Positions 44,374-53,546 are shown, counted from the first letter of the stretch. The stretch is DNA of 64,000 nucleotides from Gemmatimonadota bacterium (GCA_030428885.1 JAUIEJ010000001.1:372001-436000); one strand, 5' to 3'. Translations and numbers: made by a program. The notes: generated from the sequence alone by a model not told the origin.

Positions 44374-45437
44374 CCGCCTTCCGGCGGCAGGAGGCCCAGG
44401 CTCCGGGACATGGCCCGGAAGTCGTCGACCTGGGCCGCCACGAACGCCTCGAACTCCTCGCCGGTGCGGAGGAACGGTCGCATGCCGTTGCGCACCCGTT
44501 CCTGGGCCCACGCCTCGGAGCGCCCCAGGGAATCGAGCACCGCCACCCAGCGGTCGCCCACCGAGTCGGGCACCGCCGCCGGGACGAAAAATCCCCGCCA
44601 GGTGACCCATTCCACGTCGAAGCCCATTTCCCGGGCCGTGGGCACCCCGGCCAGGTCGCCGGCGATGCGCTCCGGGGCCAGCACCGCCAGGATCCGGAGG
44701 TTGCCCGCCTCCACCTGGCCCTCCACCTCGCTGGCCTCGCCCGAGAACACCTGGACGAAACCCCCGAGGAGCGCCGTCATGGCCTCGCCCCCGCCTTCGA
44801 AGGGCACGTAGCGGATCTGGAGGGGGTCCATGCCCGCGGCCCGGGCCAGGAGCAGGAGCTTCATGTGGTCCTGTCCCGCCACCGCGCTGCCGCCGCTGGC
44901 CACGATGGAGCCGGGGTCGGCGGCCCACTCGCGCATGAGGGCGCTCAGATCCGGCCACGGGGCGTCCCGGGAGACGGCCAGGATGCCGTACTCGGCCCCC
45001 ACGGCGCCGATCCAGCGTACGTCGTCGGTGTCGAGGCGGCCGTATTGGCGCTGGGCCAGGCGCAGGGTGGTGCCCGACGACGCCGCCACCAGGAGGCTCG
45101 GGTCCTGGGCCCGCCGGGTCACGGCCCGGGCCATGGCCACGCCGCCGCCGGCGCCCGGGAGGTTGGTGGTGCGGACGGTCCCCGGCGACAGCCCCAGGTC
45201 CTCCAGGACCCGACCCACCGATCGGCAGGTCCGGTCCCACCCGCCGCCGGGGTTGGCCGGAGCCAGGCACTCCCATCCCCGGGAGGTCTCCGGGGCGCAC
45301 CCCGGAAGAGCCAGGGCGGCGGCGATGGCCAGGAGGGCGACGGGGCGTCCGACGCGGAGGGGGAGAGGGGGACGGGTCAGGGGGGGCCTCGAGGTGGTGG
45401 GGCGCGGAAGCGTGGGGCCGGGGCGCCCACTCCACAA
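44370..45437 (-). CDS. tctC: tripartite tricarboxylate transporter receptor TctC, lipoprotein
   Basis: About 355 residues from a TTG at 45437. It is the extracytoplasmic solute receptor of the TctCBA system (LAPANPGGGWDRTCRSVGRV, TTNLPGAGGGVAMARAV, VPFEGGGEAMTALLGG). A lipobox (ALALPGC) near residue 47 suggests membrane anchoring, whereas most TctC proteins are soluble. No ATG or GTG lies between the TTG and the signal peptide, so TTG, or a CTG at 45380, must serve. Only 20 bases separate its start from that of the divergent flavoprotein gene. Confidence 0.85.
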   Translation of the reverse strand: MWSGRPGPTLPRPTTSRPPLTRPPLPLRVGRPVALLAIAAALALPGCAPETSRGWECLAPANPGGGWDRTCRSVGRVLEDLGLSPGTVRTTNLPGAGGGVAMARAVTRRAQDPSLLVAASSGTTLRLAQRQYGRLDTDDVRWIGAVGAEYGILAVSRDAPWPDLSALMREWAADPGSIVASGGSAVAGQDHMKLLLLARAAGMDPLQIRYVPFEGGGEAMTALLGGFVQVFSGEASEVEGQVEAGNLRILAVLAPERIAGDLAGVPTAREMGFDVEWVTWRGFFVPAAVPDSVGDRWVAVLDSLGRSEAWAQERVRNGMRPFLRTGEEFEAFVAAQVDDFRAMSRSLGLLPPEGG

Positions 45438-45457
45438 GAGGCGCTATCTTCCCCTCC

Positions 45458-46726
45458 ATGTCCGCTCCCCGTGTGCTCGTGGTCGGAGCCGGTGCCGCCG
45501 GCCTCCTCGCCGCCCGTTTCGCCGCGGCGGAGGGCGCCGCGGTGGAGGTGCTGGAGACCACCGCCGACGGAGGCCGCAAGATCCTGATCAGCGGGGGCGG
45601 CCGCTGCAACGTCCTGCCGGGGCGGGCGCGGCCCCGGGACTACGTCACGGCTTCGTCGCCCCGGGCCCTTCAGCGCATTCTGCGGTCGTGGCCCCTGGCC
45701 GAGCAGCGGGCGTTCTTCGAGTCCGAGCTGGGCCTGGAACTGGTCCTGGAGCCCGAGTCGGGCAAGCTCTTTCCGGCGTCGAACCGAGCCCGGGACGTGC
45801 GCGACGCCCTGGTGGCCGCCGTGGTTCGGGCCGGTGGACGGTTCCGCTTCGAGACCCGTGTGAAGGGGCTCGTGCCCCCCCGGACACCGGGAGACCGCTG
45901 GCTGGTGCGCCTGGCCGACGGGGGGTGGCTGGACGCCGACCGGGTCGTGCTGGCCACCGGCGGCCGTTCGGTGCCGAAGACCGGCAGCGACGGGGCGGGA
46001 CTGGCCTGGATGGAGTCCCTGGGACACCGGGTGAACCCCACCTACCCGGCCCTCACCCCCCTCACCGGCGACCCGGCCCACGCCGAACTGGCGGGGGTGT
46101 CTCTCGACGTCACCCTCCGGGCCCCCGGCGCCCGACCCCGGTTCGAGACCACCGGGGGGTTCCTCTTCACCCACCGGGGCTACAGCGGGCCCACGGTCCT
46201 GGATGCGTCCCATCTGGCCATTCTGTCGGCCCGGGAGGGCACGCGGCAGCTCCTCACCGTTCAGTGGACCGACCTCGACGAGGGGGCGTGGGACGCCCTC
46301 CTGCAGGCGTCGGGCACGGGGCGGGTGGCGTCGGTGGTGTCGGCCCGGCTTCCCGATCGTCTGGCCCTGCGGCTCCTGGACGAGGCCGACGTGCCCCGGG
46401 ATCGGGCCGCCGCCCGCCTGCGACGCGACGAGCGCCGTCGGCTGGTGGAGGCCCTCACGTCGTGGCCCGTGCCCTGGACCGGAGACGAAGGCTACAAGAA
46501 GGCCGAGGTCACGGGCGGGGGCGTGGCGCTGGACCAGGTGGATCCGGGCACGCTGGAGAGCCGGGTGACGCCGGGCCTCCACCTCTGCGGCGAGATCCTC
46601 GACGCCTTCGGACCCATCGGCGGACACAACTTCCTGTGGGCGTGGGCCACGGGCCGTGCCGCGGGCCTGGCCGCGGGCCGGGCCGCCGCGACGCTGGCGC
46701 CGGGCGACGCTTCGCCCGTAGAGTAG
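45458..46726 (+). CDS. NAD(P)/FAD-dependent oxidoreductase (HI0933/BaiN-like)
   Basis: 422 residues. The N-terminal dinucleotide motif VVGAGAAGLLAARFAA binds FAD. GRKILISGGGRCNV is the hallmark of the HI0933/BaiN flavoprotein family, and the C terminus has GLHLCGEILDAFGPIGGHNF. Family members include a bile-acid 3-dehydro reductase, but most have no known substrate. A TATCTT box lies seven bases before the ATG and no Shine-Dalgarno is evident. The amidohydrolase gene follows in the same direction. Confidence 0.9.
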   Translation: MSAPRVLVVGAGAAGLLAARFAAAEGAAVEVLETTADGGRKILISGGGRCNVLPGRARPRDYVTASSPRALQRILRSWPLAEQRAFFESELGLELVLEPESGKLFPASNRARDVRDALVAAVVRAGGRFRFETRVKGLVPPRTPGDRWLVRLADGGWLDADRVVLATGGRSVPKTGSDGAGLAWMESLGHRVNPTYPALTPLTGDPAHAELAGVSLDVTLRAPGARPRFETTGGFLFTHRGYSGPTVLDASHLAILSAREGTRQLLTVQWTDLDEGAWDALLQASGTGRVASVVSARLPDRLALRLLDEADVPRDRAAARLRRDERRRLVEALTSWPVPWTGDEGYKKAEVTGGGVALDQVDPGTLESRVTPGLHLCGEILDAFGPIGGHNFLWAWATGRAAGLAAGRAAATLAPGDASPVE

Positions 46727-46763
46727 CCCGCCCACCGCTCCACCCCGACCCGGGTCGTCTTCC

Positions 46764-48476
46764 ATGCGCAGCTCTCTCGTCGTCTCGTCTTTCGCGGCCC
46801 TCGCCGTGACCCTCTCCGCCTGCGGTCCCCAGGGGCCGGCCGAAGAACCCGCCGATCTGGTGGTGACCCACGGCCGGGTCGTCACCGTCGACGACGATCG
46901 TCCCGAAGCCGAAGCGGTGGCCATGCGGGGCGACCGCATCGTGGCCGTGGGCACGGCGGCCGAGATCGAGGCCTACGTGGGCGACGCCACCGAGGTCATC
47001 GACGCCGAAGGGCGCCTGGTGATTCCGGGCTTCATCGAGGGCCACGGGCACTTCACGGGGCTCGGCGATTCCCGCATGATCCTCGACCTCACCACGGCCA
47101 CGAGTTGGGGCGACATCGTGGCCCAGGTGGCCGAGGCGGTGGCCGCGGCCCCGGCCGGCACCCTGATCCGGGGCCGGGGCTGGCACCAGGAGAAGTGGAG
47201 CGCCACGCCCGAGCCCAACGTCGACGGGGTACCCCTCCACGACGACCTCTCGGCCGTCTCTCCCGACCACCCGGTCTATCTCACCCACGCCTCGGGCCAC
47301 GCCGCCTTCGTCAACGGCCGGGCCCTGGAGCTGGCGGGCATCGATGCGTCGACCCCCGATCCCGACGGCGGCACCATCGTGCGCGACGCCTCGGGGCGGG
47401 CCACGGGGCTGCTCCGGGAGACCGCCCAGGGGCTCGTGCGCGGCGTGGGCGCCGGGGAGATGACCGCCGAGGAACGGGAGGCCCGCTTCCGGCGGCAGGT
47501 GGAGTTGGCGGGCCAGGAGGCCCTCTCCAAGGGCGTGACGTCGTTCCACGACGCCGGCACGAGCTTCGGCACCATCGAGGGGTACCGCCGCCTCGCCGAC
47601 GAGGGCGCGCTCCCCATCCGGCTCTACGCCATGGTGCGGACGAGCAATGCCGACCTCGAGGCCAACCTCGACGAGCACCGGATGGAGGGGTACGCCGACG
47701 GCTTCCTCACCTTCCGCTCCATCAAGCGGTCCATCGACGGCGCCCTGGGGTCCCACGGGGCGTGGCTGCTGGAGCCGTACGCCGACCTTCCCTCCAGCGC
47801 GGGGCTGAACACGGCCCCCGTGGACGACGTCGAGGAAACGGCGCGCATCGCGGCGGAGCACGGATTCCAGCTCAACGTCCACGCCATCGGCGACCGGGCG
47901 AACCGGGAGGTGTTCGATCTCTACCAGCGGGCCTGGGACGACGCCGGGATCGAAGGCGACGATCTGCGGTGGCGGATCGAGCACGCCCAGCACCTGCATC
48001 CCGACGACATTCCCCGGTTCACCGGCATGGGGGTCATCGCCTCCATGCAGGGGGTGCACGCCACCTCCGACGGACCGTGGGTGCCGGAGAAGCTCGGCGA
48101 CGAGCGGTCGGCCACCGGGGCCTACATGTGGCGGGCGCTGTGGGACTCCGGAGCGGTGGTCACCAACGGCACCGACACGCCGGTGGAGGACGTGGATCCC
48201 CTGGCGTCGTACTACTCCATGGTGAGCCGGATGATGAACACCGGCGAGAAGTTCTACGCCGATCAGGCCCTGAACCGCATGGAGTCGCTCCGGGCCTACA
48301 CCCTGAACAACGCCTACGCCGCCTTCCAGGAAGACGACCTGGGCTCCATCACGCCGGGGAAGTACGCCGACCTGGTGATCCTGTCCCGGGACATCCTGTC
48401 GGTGCCCGAAGCCGAGATCCCCGGCACCGAGGTCGACGTCACCATTCTGGCCGGAAACGTGGCCTACCGTCGGTAA
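46764..48476 (+). CDS. amidohydrolase family lipoprotein (YtcJ-like)
   Basis: 570 residues with a lipobox (AVTLSAC) near residue 20. The catalytic domain belongs to the amidohydrolase-3 group: VIPGFIEGHGHF provides the HxH metal pair, followed by GWHQEKW, HAIGDRANREVF, WRIEHAQHLHPDDI and TNGTDTPVEDVDPL. YtcJ-like enzymes hydrolyse N-acyl or cyclic amides, but substrates are mostly unknown. The protein is predicted to face the periplasm or the outer membrane. Confidence 0.9.
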   Translation: MRSSLVVSSFAALAVTLSACGPQGPAEEPADLVVTHGRVVTVDDDRPEAEAVAMRGDRIVAVGTAAEIEAYVGDATEVIDAEGRLVIPGFIEGHGHFTGLGDSRMILDLTTATSWGDIVAQVAEAVAAAPAGTLIRGRGWHQEKWSATPEPNVDGVPLHDDLSAVSPDHPVYLTHASGHAAFVNGRALELAGIDASTPDPDGGTIVRDASGRATGLLRETAQGLVRGVGAGEMTAEEREARFRRQVELAGQEALSKGVTSFHDAGTSFGTIEGYRRLADEGALPIRLYAMVRTSNADLEANLDEHRMEGYADGFLTFRSIKRSIDGALGSHGAWLLEPYADLPSSAGLNTAPVDDVEETARIAAEHGFQLNVHAIGDRANREVFDLYQRAWDDAGIEGDDLRWRIEHAQHLHPDDIPRFTGMGVIASMQGVHATSDGPWVPEKLGDERSATGAYMWRALWDSGAVVTNGTDTPVEDVDPLASYYSMVSRMMNTGEKFYADQALNRMESLRAYTLNNAYAAFQEDDLGSITPGKYADLVILSRDILSVPEAEIPGTEVDVTILAGNVAYRR

Positions 48477-48720
48477 CGTCTCGGCCACGGCTGTAACCTT
48501 CCGCCCGCTCGTCTCGTTGATACACGCGTGGCCCTGATGGATCGGGCCTCGCCGATGTGCCAGGGGTCGGGCGGGCGGTTGTGGGTGGTGATGTGGGGTG
48601 GTGTGTGGTGAGTCCGTCCCGTTCCGGCCCCTGGTCTGTCGTCGTCGGGTCGCGAACCCGTATCTTCCCTGCAGTGGTCCGGGAGCCGTCGCGACGGCCC
48701 CGGTGGTTCCGGAGCGGGGG

Positions 48721-49794
48721 GTGGACGTGTCGCGACGGTGTCTCTTCTGTCAGAAGTCGTTTCCCGACAACGGGCGGTTCGAACAACTGCCCCAGGGGCG
48801 ACGCATCGCCTACGATCCCGACCGGGGTCGTCTCTGGCTGATCTGCGGCCACTGCTTCCGGTGGACGCTCGTGCCCATGGAAGACCGGGACGCGGCCCTC
48901 TACGAGTTGGAGCGGGCGGCCCGGGACGAAGCGATCCCCGTGGCCCATACGGCCAACATCCGGCTCCTCCGCCTCAAGCACATCATCCTGGTGCGGGTGG
49001 GGGCGGCCGATCTCACCGAACAGGCGTGGTGGCGCTACGGACGGGAGCTCCGGAGTCGCAAGGCGTCGTTCGACAGTCGGAGATCGCGGGTCACGGCCTA
49101 CACCTTCGGCGCCCTCAACTTCGTGGGCGAGGTGCTGGGGCTGGCCGACCCGGACGTGTCGGTGGACTGGCAGGACACCCCGGTGGCCGACGTGCTCCGC
49201 TGGCGCCGATTCGGGTGGGCCGCCTGGCACGGGCGATCCACCTGCCCCTTCTGCCAGAGCACCCTCCGGGCCCTGCGCTACGACCTCTCCTGGTGGTGTT
49301 ATCCCCTGGAGGGAGAGGACGGCGGCATGGCGGTGGGGGTGCCGTGCCCGCGCTGCGATCCCTGGACGCCCGAGCACATCTACCGCATCGAAGGCGGTGA
49401 GGCCGAGCACGTGCTCCGGCGGGTGCTGGCCTACCAGAACATCACCGGGGCCGGGGAGCGGCTGATCCGCGACGCCACCCTGGCCATCGAGACCTCGGGT
49501 TCACCCGGCGAATTCGCCCTGGATTCCACCCGGCAGCGGCAGACCCTGTGGCGCATGGGCACGGCGGGCACCGTGGCCCTGGAGATCGCCCTCTCCGAGA
49601 CGGTGGAGCGGCGCATGCTGGACCTGGAGGTGCGGGCCGTGGAGTTCATGTGGCAGCGGGAGGAGGAACTGGCCCGGATCACCGACGAGGAACTCACCCC
49701 CGCCGGGATCCTCCGTCGCCACCTCCGGCGCATTCCCGTGCGCCTGGCTCCCCGGCGACGGGCCGGCATCCTGGCCGATCCCGGGCCCGGCTGA
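48721..49794 (+). CDS. zinc-ribbon protein of unknown function
   Basis: 357 residues from the GTG at 48721, which has GGAG six bases upstream (GTG at 48703 and 48727 are alternatives). Two zinc-ribbon-like sites are visible: CLFC with CGHC in the first 40 residues, and CPFC with CPRC around residues 175-215. Between and after them are mixed alpha/beta segments (RRSRVTAYTFGALNFVGEV, RQRQTLWRMGTAGTVALEIA) and a helical, Glu/Arg-rich C terminus. No catalytic motif is recognised. A TATCTT box lies about 55 bases upstream. It ends 13 bases before the convergent hydrolase gene. Confidence 0.65.
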   Translation: MDVSRRCLFCQKSFPDNGRFEQLPQGRRIAYDPDRGRLWLICGHCFRWTLVPMEDRDAALYELERAARDEAIPVAHTANIRLLRLKHIILVRVGAADLTEQAWWRYGRELRSRKASFDSRRSRVTAYTFGALNFVGEVLGLADPDVSVDWQDTPVADVLRWRRFGWAAWHGRSTCPFCQSTLRALRYDLSWWCYPLEGEDGGMAVGVPCPRCDPWTPEHIYRIEGGEAEHVLRRVLAYQNITGAGERLIRDATLAIETSGSPGEFALDSTRQRQTLWRMGTAGTVALEIALSETVERRMLDLEVRAVEFMWQREEELARITDEELTPAGILRRHLRRIPVRLAPRRRAGILADPGPG

Positions 49795-49806
49795 GGCGAC
49801 CGTCCC

Positions 49807-51027
49807 TCAGCGCGTCAGAAGGCCCTCGAGGGGCTCCTCCCGGGCGCCGTTCTCGTCGCAGACCGCGAAGGCGTTCTCCCCGCTGCCCCACAGGGCCACG
49901 CCGGCGTACTCGCCGGCGGTGTTGACGATGAAGAAGCGCACGTCGAACGACGGCTCCCCGTTTTCGTCCTGGAGGCGGGGTTCCACCGTGTTGGCCCGGA
50001 TCCGCTCCAGGATCGCCATGCCGGCGTCCTTGGGGTGCATGCCCTGGCGCATGAACTCCACGATCATGGCCGACGACAGGTTGTAGAGATTGGCCTCGCC
50101 CCGGCCGGTGGAGCCGGCGGCGCCCACCTCGTTGTCCACGTAGAGGCCCGCGCCCAGGATCGGCGAGTCGCCGATGCGGCCCGGAATCTTCCAGGCGAGT
50201 CCGCTGGTGGTGGTCACCCCGCAGACGTCGCCCGTGGGCCCCACGGCGTCGCAGTTGATGGTGCCCCAGAAGGAGTGTTCGGGAATGAGCCCGTCCCGCA
50301 CCATCTCCAGGCCCGCCCGGTACCACGCGTCGGATCGGCGCCGCATGGCCCCGGGATCGAGGGAGGCCTGCCCTCCGCCCGAGCGCCCTCGGCCGATGAG
50401 ATCGGGGTCGGTCTCGCCGCCCCGCTCCCCCAGCCCCCGGAGCCGCTCCCGGGGGTCGAGCCAGTGGCCCGGATCGACCCGGCGGCGCCACTCCAGCCAC
50501 AACTCCCGGGAGCGGGGCGTGTTGAGGTCGTCCTCCACCTGGAAGCCCAGGTCCCGGGCGAACTCCCGGGCGCCCACGCCGGCGATGAGGTGGTGGTCGG
50601 TCAGCTCGGCCACGGCCCGGGCCACCCGGGACGGGGTGCGCACGCCCTCGATGCCCGCCACGCCGCCGGCCCACTTCCGGGGCCCGTGCATGCAGCACGA
50701 GTCCAACTGCACCACCCCGTCGGCGTTGGGGAGTCCCCCGAAGCCGATGCCCGTTTCCTCCGGGTCCAGCTCGGGGATGTTCACCCCGTGGATCAGGGCA
50801 TCCAGCAGGTCCTCCCCCTCCACGATCCCCCGGAAAGCTCGCTCCACCGCCGACTCGGGCCCCCCGTTGGTGTAGCGGATTCCGCTCACGTCGGAGACGA
50901 CCACGGGGCGCACGGCTCGGCGGAGCCAGAGCTCGGGCCCCCGGGCCGCGGCGGAGAGGGGGGCGGACGAGGAGGCCACGGCCCCGGCGGCTGCGGCGGC
51001 GGTGCGGACGAAGTCGCGTCGCTTCAT
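49807..51027 (-). CDS. N4-(beta-N-acetylglucosaminyl)-L-asparaginase family hydrolase
   Basis: 406 residues with a twin-arginine-like signal (KRRDFVRTAAAAAGAV). It is an Ntn-hydrolase of the glycosylasparaginase type. The self-cleavage site is FWGTINCDAVG, where Thr becomes the N-terminal nucleophile; the Asp that precedes Thr in human and Flavobacterium enzymes is Gly here. GVTTTSGLAWKIPGRIGDSP and GAGLYVDNEVGAAGSTGRGE complete the active site. It would cleave Asn-linked sugar or Asn/Asp amide bonds in the periplasm. Two small genes lie upstream in the same direction. Confidence 0.9.
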   Translation of the reverse strand: MKRRDFVRTAAAAAGAVASSSAPLSAAARGPELWLRRAVRPVVVSDVSGIRYTNGGPESAVERAFRGIVEGEDLLDALIHGVNIPELDPEETGIGFGGLPNADGVVQLDSCCMHGPRKWAGGVAGIEGVRTPSRVARAVAELTDHHLIAGVGAREFARDLGFQVEDDLNTPRSRELWLEWRRRVDPGHWLDPRERLRGLGERGGETDPDLIGRGRSGGGQASLDPGAMRRRSDAWYRAGLEMVRDGLIPEHSFWGTINCDAVGPTGDVCGVTTTSGLAWKIPGRIGDSPILGAGLYVDNEVGAAGSTGRGEANLYNLSSAMIVEFMRQGMHPKDAGMAILERIRANTVEPRLQDENGEPSFDVRFFIVNTAGEYAGVALWGSGENAFAVCDENGAREEPLEGLLTR

Positions 51028-51079
51028 GGAGCTGGATCGGCAGGAGGCGTGGGGGCCGGGAGTCGGCCGCCCCGTGCCG

Positions 51080-51352
51080 CTAAGAGGCCGAGGGGCGCGA
51101 CGTGCCGCAAGCGAGGGGGTCGAAGGCCACGTCGTCCACCGCGATCAGATGGTCGAGCCGCACCTCGGTGCCGTCGTCCAGACGGAGGTACTCGGCGGCG
51201 TCGCGACTGAACACGTCCACGAGCACCGACGTGCGCCGCGTGGTCTCGCCCGAGGGGTCGCGCCACGCCAGGTCCACCGCCCGCCCCCGAAGCACCCGGA
51301 GCTGGAGCTCGTCGTGCAATCCGCAGTCGATGGGGTGGTAGGGGGCACTCAC
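51080..51352 (-). CDS. Rof-like (Rho-binding antiterminator) protein
   Basis: 90 residues from a GTG that overlaps the upstream stop by four bases. It starts SAPYHPIDCGLHDELQLRVL, matching the Rof/YaeO signature Y-x-P-I-D-C-x-x-x-D-x-L-E, and ends with LRLDDGTEVRLDHLIAVDDV, also family-like. In Enterobacteria Rof binds Rho and blocks its RNA site. That role here is inferred from similarity only. It is coupled to the upstream 125-residue protein of unknown function. Confidence 0.75.
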   Translation of the reverse strand: MSAPYHPIDCGLHDELQLRVLRGRAVDLAWRDPSGETTRRTSVLVDVFSRDAAEYLRLDDGTEVRLDHLIAVDDVAFDPLACGTSRPSAS

Positions 51353-51726
51353 GTGAGTTCGTCGCGCCGCAGGGCGTTGGCCGCGTCGATGGCCTCGATC
51401 AGGAGTCCCCGGAGTTCCCCGGTGGCGACGGAGGACCGGAAGGGAGCCCGCCGTACCCGGCGTTCCCCGTCGATCTTGCCCAGGGCCGCCACTTCCATGT
51501 CCAGGGTCCCGGCCGGCGAGGGTCGCAGGTGGATCCGGCGCTCCAGCCCGTCCCGGAACCATTCCAGCACCCGATCGGGCGGGTCGGTGTGGTCCCGGTA
51601 GAGGTCCATGCCGTTGGCGAGCGCGAAGATGTTCAGGTCGACGTCGACCCCGGCCAGGGCATCCCCACCGGACTCCACGCCCTCATCCCGCCTCTCGTCA
51701 CCCATGCGGCCTCCGTCGTTGGACAC
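51349..51726 (-). CDS. hypothetical protein coupled to Rof-like gene
   Basis: 125 residues from the GTG at 51726 (ATG at 51705, with GGAGG four bases upstream, is an alternative). The first 25 residues are polar and acidic. The core (VDVDLNIFALANGMDLYRDH, RVLEWFRDGLERRIHLRPSP, EVAALGKIDGERRVRRAPF) is soluble and mixed alpha/beta. I do not recognise the family. The four-base overlap with the Rof-like gene suggests a linked function. Confidence 0.6.
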   Translation of the reverse strand: MSNDGGRMGDERRDEGVESGGDALAGVDVDLNIFALANGMDLYRDHTDPPDRVLEWFRDGLERRIHLRPSPAGTLDMEVAALGKIDGERRVRRAPFRSSVATGELRGLLIEAIDAANALRRDELT

Positions 51727-51786
51727 GGCTCCCCCTTCTTGGACGCTGCGGCGTCCGGGAAGGTTTCCATGTATGGGGCGAACCGG

Positions 51787-52407
51787 TCAGCGAAACCAGA
51801 AATTCAGTTCGAGGCCCGAGCGGAAGGTCCCCCAGGTGGTGGTTTCCCGGTCCCGCATGACGCCGTTGGCCGACGAGTCGATGGTGTCGCGGCGCCACTG
51901 GAGTCCCGCGTGGCCGCTCACGGAGAGATACCGCAGGGCGTACCATTCGGCGCCCAGCGAGAGGGACGCCTGGACCGTGAACAGGTCCTGGTACTGCTGC
52001 TGGTCCCCCTGGATGATGAGCTCGCCGTCGTCCCATCCGAGGGCCAGCTTGCCCCGGAGGTAGGGGGAGACCGGTGTGTCGCGGGCGCCGTACCACTTCA
52101 CGAACGGCCCCACGGTGTGGTCGGTACTCCGGGCTTCGCCGCGGGTGGTGATGTTCGACTCCACCGTCTCCCGGGAATCGCTGTCCCGGAGATCGAGTTC
52201 GAGTCCCAGCGCCAGGCGGTCGGTGAACATGCGCCCGAGGCCGAAGAGGGACCCGGCGTCGGGTTCGAAGAGTGAGGCCGCGATGGTCCAGTCTCCCGCC
52301 ACGGGAACCGAGGGCTCGGATCCGGTCTGGGCGAGGGACGGGGCCGGGAGGACGGCGGCGGTGAGGAGGGCGAGGGGAACGAGGGCGGCGAACGAGGTTC
52401 GGGGCAT
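51787..52407 (-). CDS. outer-membrane beta-barrel protein
   Basis: 206 residues with a Sec signal (LALLTAAVLPAPSLAQ). The mature part alternates polar and aromatic residues in about eight strands (RLALGLELDLRDSD, TVGPFVKWYGARD, YLSVSGHAGLQWRRD, FRSGLELNFWFR), as in small OmpW/OprF-like barrels. The C terminus ends FWFR rather than in a bare Phe. The role is unknown. It lies between the Rof-like pair and the nuclease gene, all leftward. Confidence 0.7.
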   Translation of the reverse strand: MPRTSFAALVPLALLTAAVLPAPSLAQTGSEPSVPVAGDWTIAASLFEPDAGSLFGLGRMFTDRLALGLELDLRDSDSRETVESNITTRGEARSTDHTVGPFVKWYGARDTPVSPYLRGKLALGWDDGELIIQGDQQQYQDLFTVQASLSLGAEWYALRYLSVSGHAGLQWRRDTIDSSANGVMRDRETTTWGTFRSGLELNFWFR

Positions 52408-52496
52408 GGAGGGACCGGGTCGGGGGGAGGCAGGATGGGGAGGGGTACGCCCCACCGCCGCGGTGTTTACCGCTCCGGCCCCGCCGGGTCCCGGCC

Positions 52497-53432
52497 CTAC
52501 CGCCCGTCTTCGGGAACGGGGCGGGCGCTGTCGACCCACGCGCTCCACCACAGATCCCGGAGCATGAGGGCCCCCGCCGCCAGGCGGTCGGCGGCGAAGT
52601 CCCGGTGACTCCGGGGTGCGGCCCCGTCGGGATCGAAGCGCTGCTGCTGTTCGAGCCGGTAGAGGGGCACCACCTGGGCGTGGGACTCCACCAGGTACGC
52701 CCGCACGGCCCGCCGCACCGCGTCCGGAGTCCCCAGGGTTCCGACCTCGTCGGCCACCCGGGAGCGGACATCGCCGTACCGGACGTGGGCCGAGACGAAT
52801 CCGCTCTCGAACCGGCCGTGGAAGTCCCGTTCCGTGGTGAAGCTCTCGGGGTTGGGAGCCTGGGTGGACCCGGCGTTCCATCCGTTGAAGTGGATCGTGG
52901 TGTGGTGGGGCTGGGACCCGTCGGTGACGTAGTGCCCCAACACCCCCGCGTCGTTCACGATCCGTTCCTCGATCCACTCCCGCTCCGGTCCCGACGCGGC
53001 CCGCCACATCCGGAATCCGGTGAGCAGGCGCTGATAGACCTCTTCGATGCGGTAGGGCAGGAAGCCCACGTCCCGCTCCGGACGGTCCAGACCCGCGTCG
53101 TAGAGTGCCTCCACGAAGCGCCACCGGTCCGGTGCGTCCAGGGCGCCCTCCGGGACGTTCTCCAGGTCGATGTAGTGATCGTAGGCGAAGGCCTGGTCCA
53201 TGGCCTGGAGCTCCCTGCTGCGCCAGCGATCGGGCTCGGGGTCGAGCCAGGCGAGCTGATCGGCGGCGTCGCGGAAGAAGGCCGGCATCTCGGCCGGGAG
53301 GGCTTCGGCGGCGGCCCGGGCGGCCATGACGTGGCCCGCTTCCCCCCAGGGCGGCGGAGTGGGCGGTTCCCCGGCGGCGGTGAAGACCAGGAGGGCGACC
53401 ACGGGGAGCGCGGAGCGGGTGACGGCGTTCAT
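52497..53432 (-). CDS. S1/P1 nuclease-like zinc hydrolase, exported
   Basis: 311 residues from ATG 53432, with a signal peptide ahead of WGEAGHVMAA. In S1/P1 nucleases and zinc phospholipase C the mature N-terminal Trp and the His five residues later bind zinc, and this spacing is kept. Later candidates are AYDHYIDLEN and VLGHYVTDGSQPHH, typical of this fold. It would hydrolyse nucleic acids or phospholipids outside the cytoplasm; which substrate is unclear. It is divergent from the PadR/permease operon. Confidence 0.8.
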   Translation of the reverse strand: MNAVTRSALPVVALLVFTAAGEPPTPPPWGEAGHVMAARAAAEALPAEMPAFFRDAADQLAWLDPEPDRWRSRELQAMDQAFAYDHYIDLENVPEGALDAPDRWRFVEALYDAGLDRPERDVGFLPYRIEEVYQRLLTGFRMWRAASGPEREWIEERIVNDAGVLGHYVTDGSQPHHTTIHFNGWNAGSTQAPNPESFTTERDFHGRFESGFVSAHVRYGDVRSRVADEVGTLGTPDAVRRAVRAYLVESHAQVVPLYRLEQQQRFDPDGAAPRSHRDFAADRLAAGALMLRDLWWSAWVDSARPVPEDGR

Positions 53433-53517
53433 GGGCGACGGCGGTGGAGGTCCGAAACGCGACGTTCGACGCGGTAAGATCGCCCCGGGGCCCTCCGTAC
53501 CCAAGACGTGTGCCGAC

Positions 53518-53546
53518 TTGTTTCCTATGAGTAAGGCGAGTACAGT
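53518..53546 (+). promoter_or_regulatory. PadR operon promoter with possible operator
   Basis: TTGTTT (53518-53523), 17 bases, TACAGT (53541-53546). Direct repeats GAGTA at 53529 and 53538 (nine-base step) overlap the spacer and could be the PadR operator. Confidence 0.6.

Noticed and set aside
48540-48620. G-rich stretch with several GGG runs, possible G-quadruplex
   Set aside because: Loop lengths exceed the usual limit and G-runs are expected by chance at this GC content.
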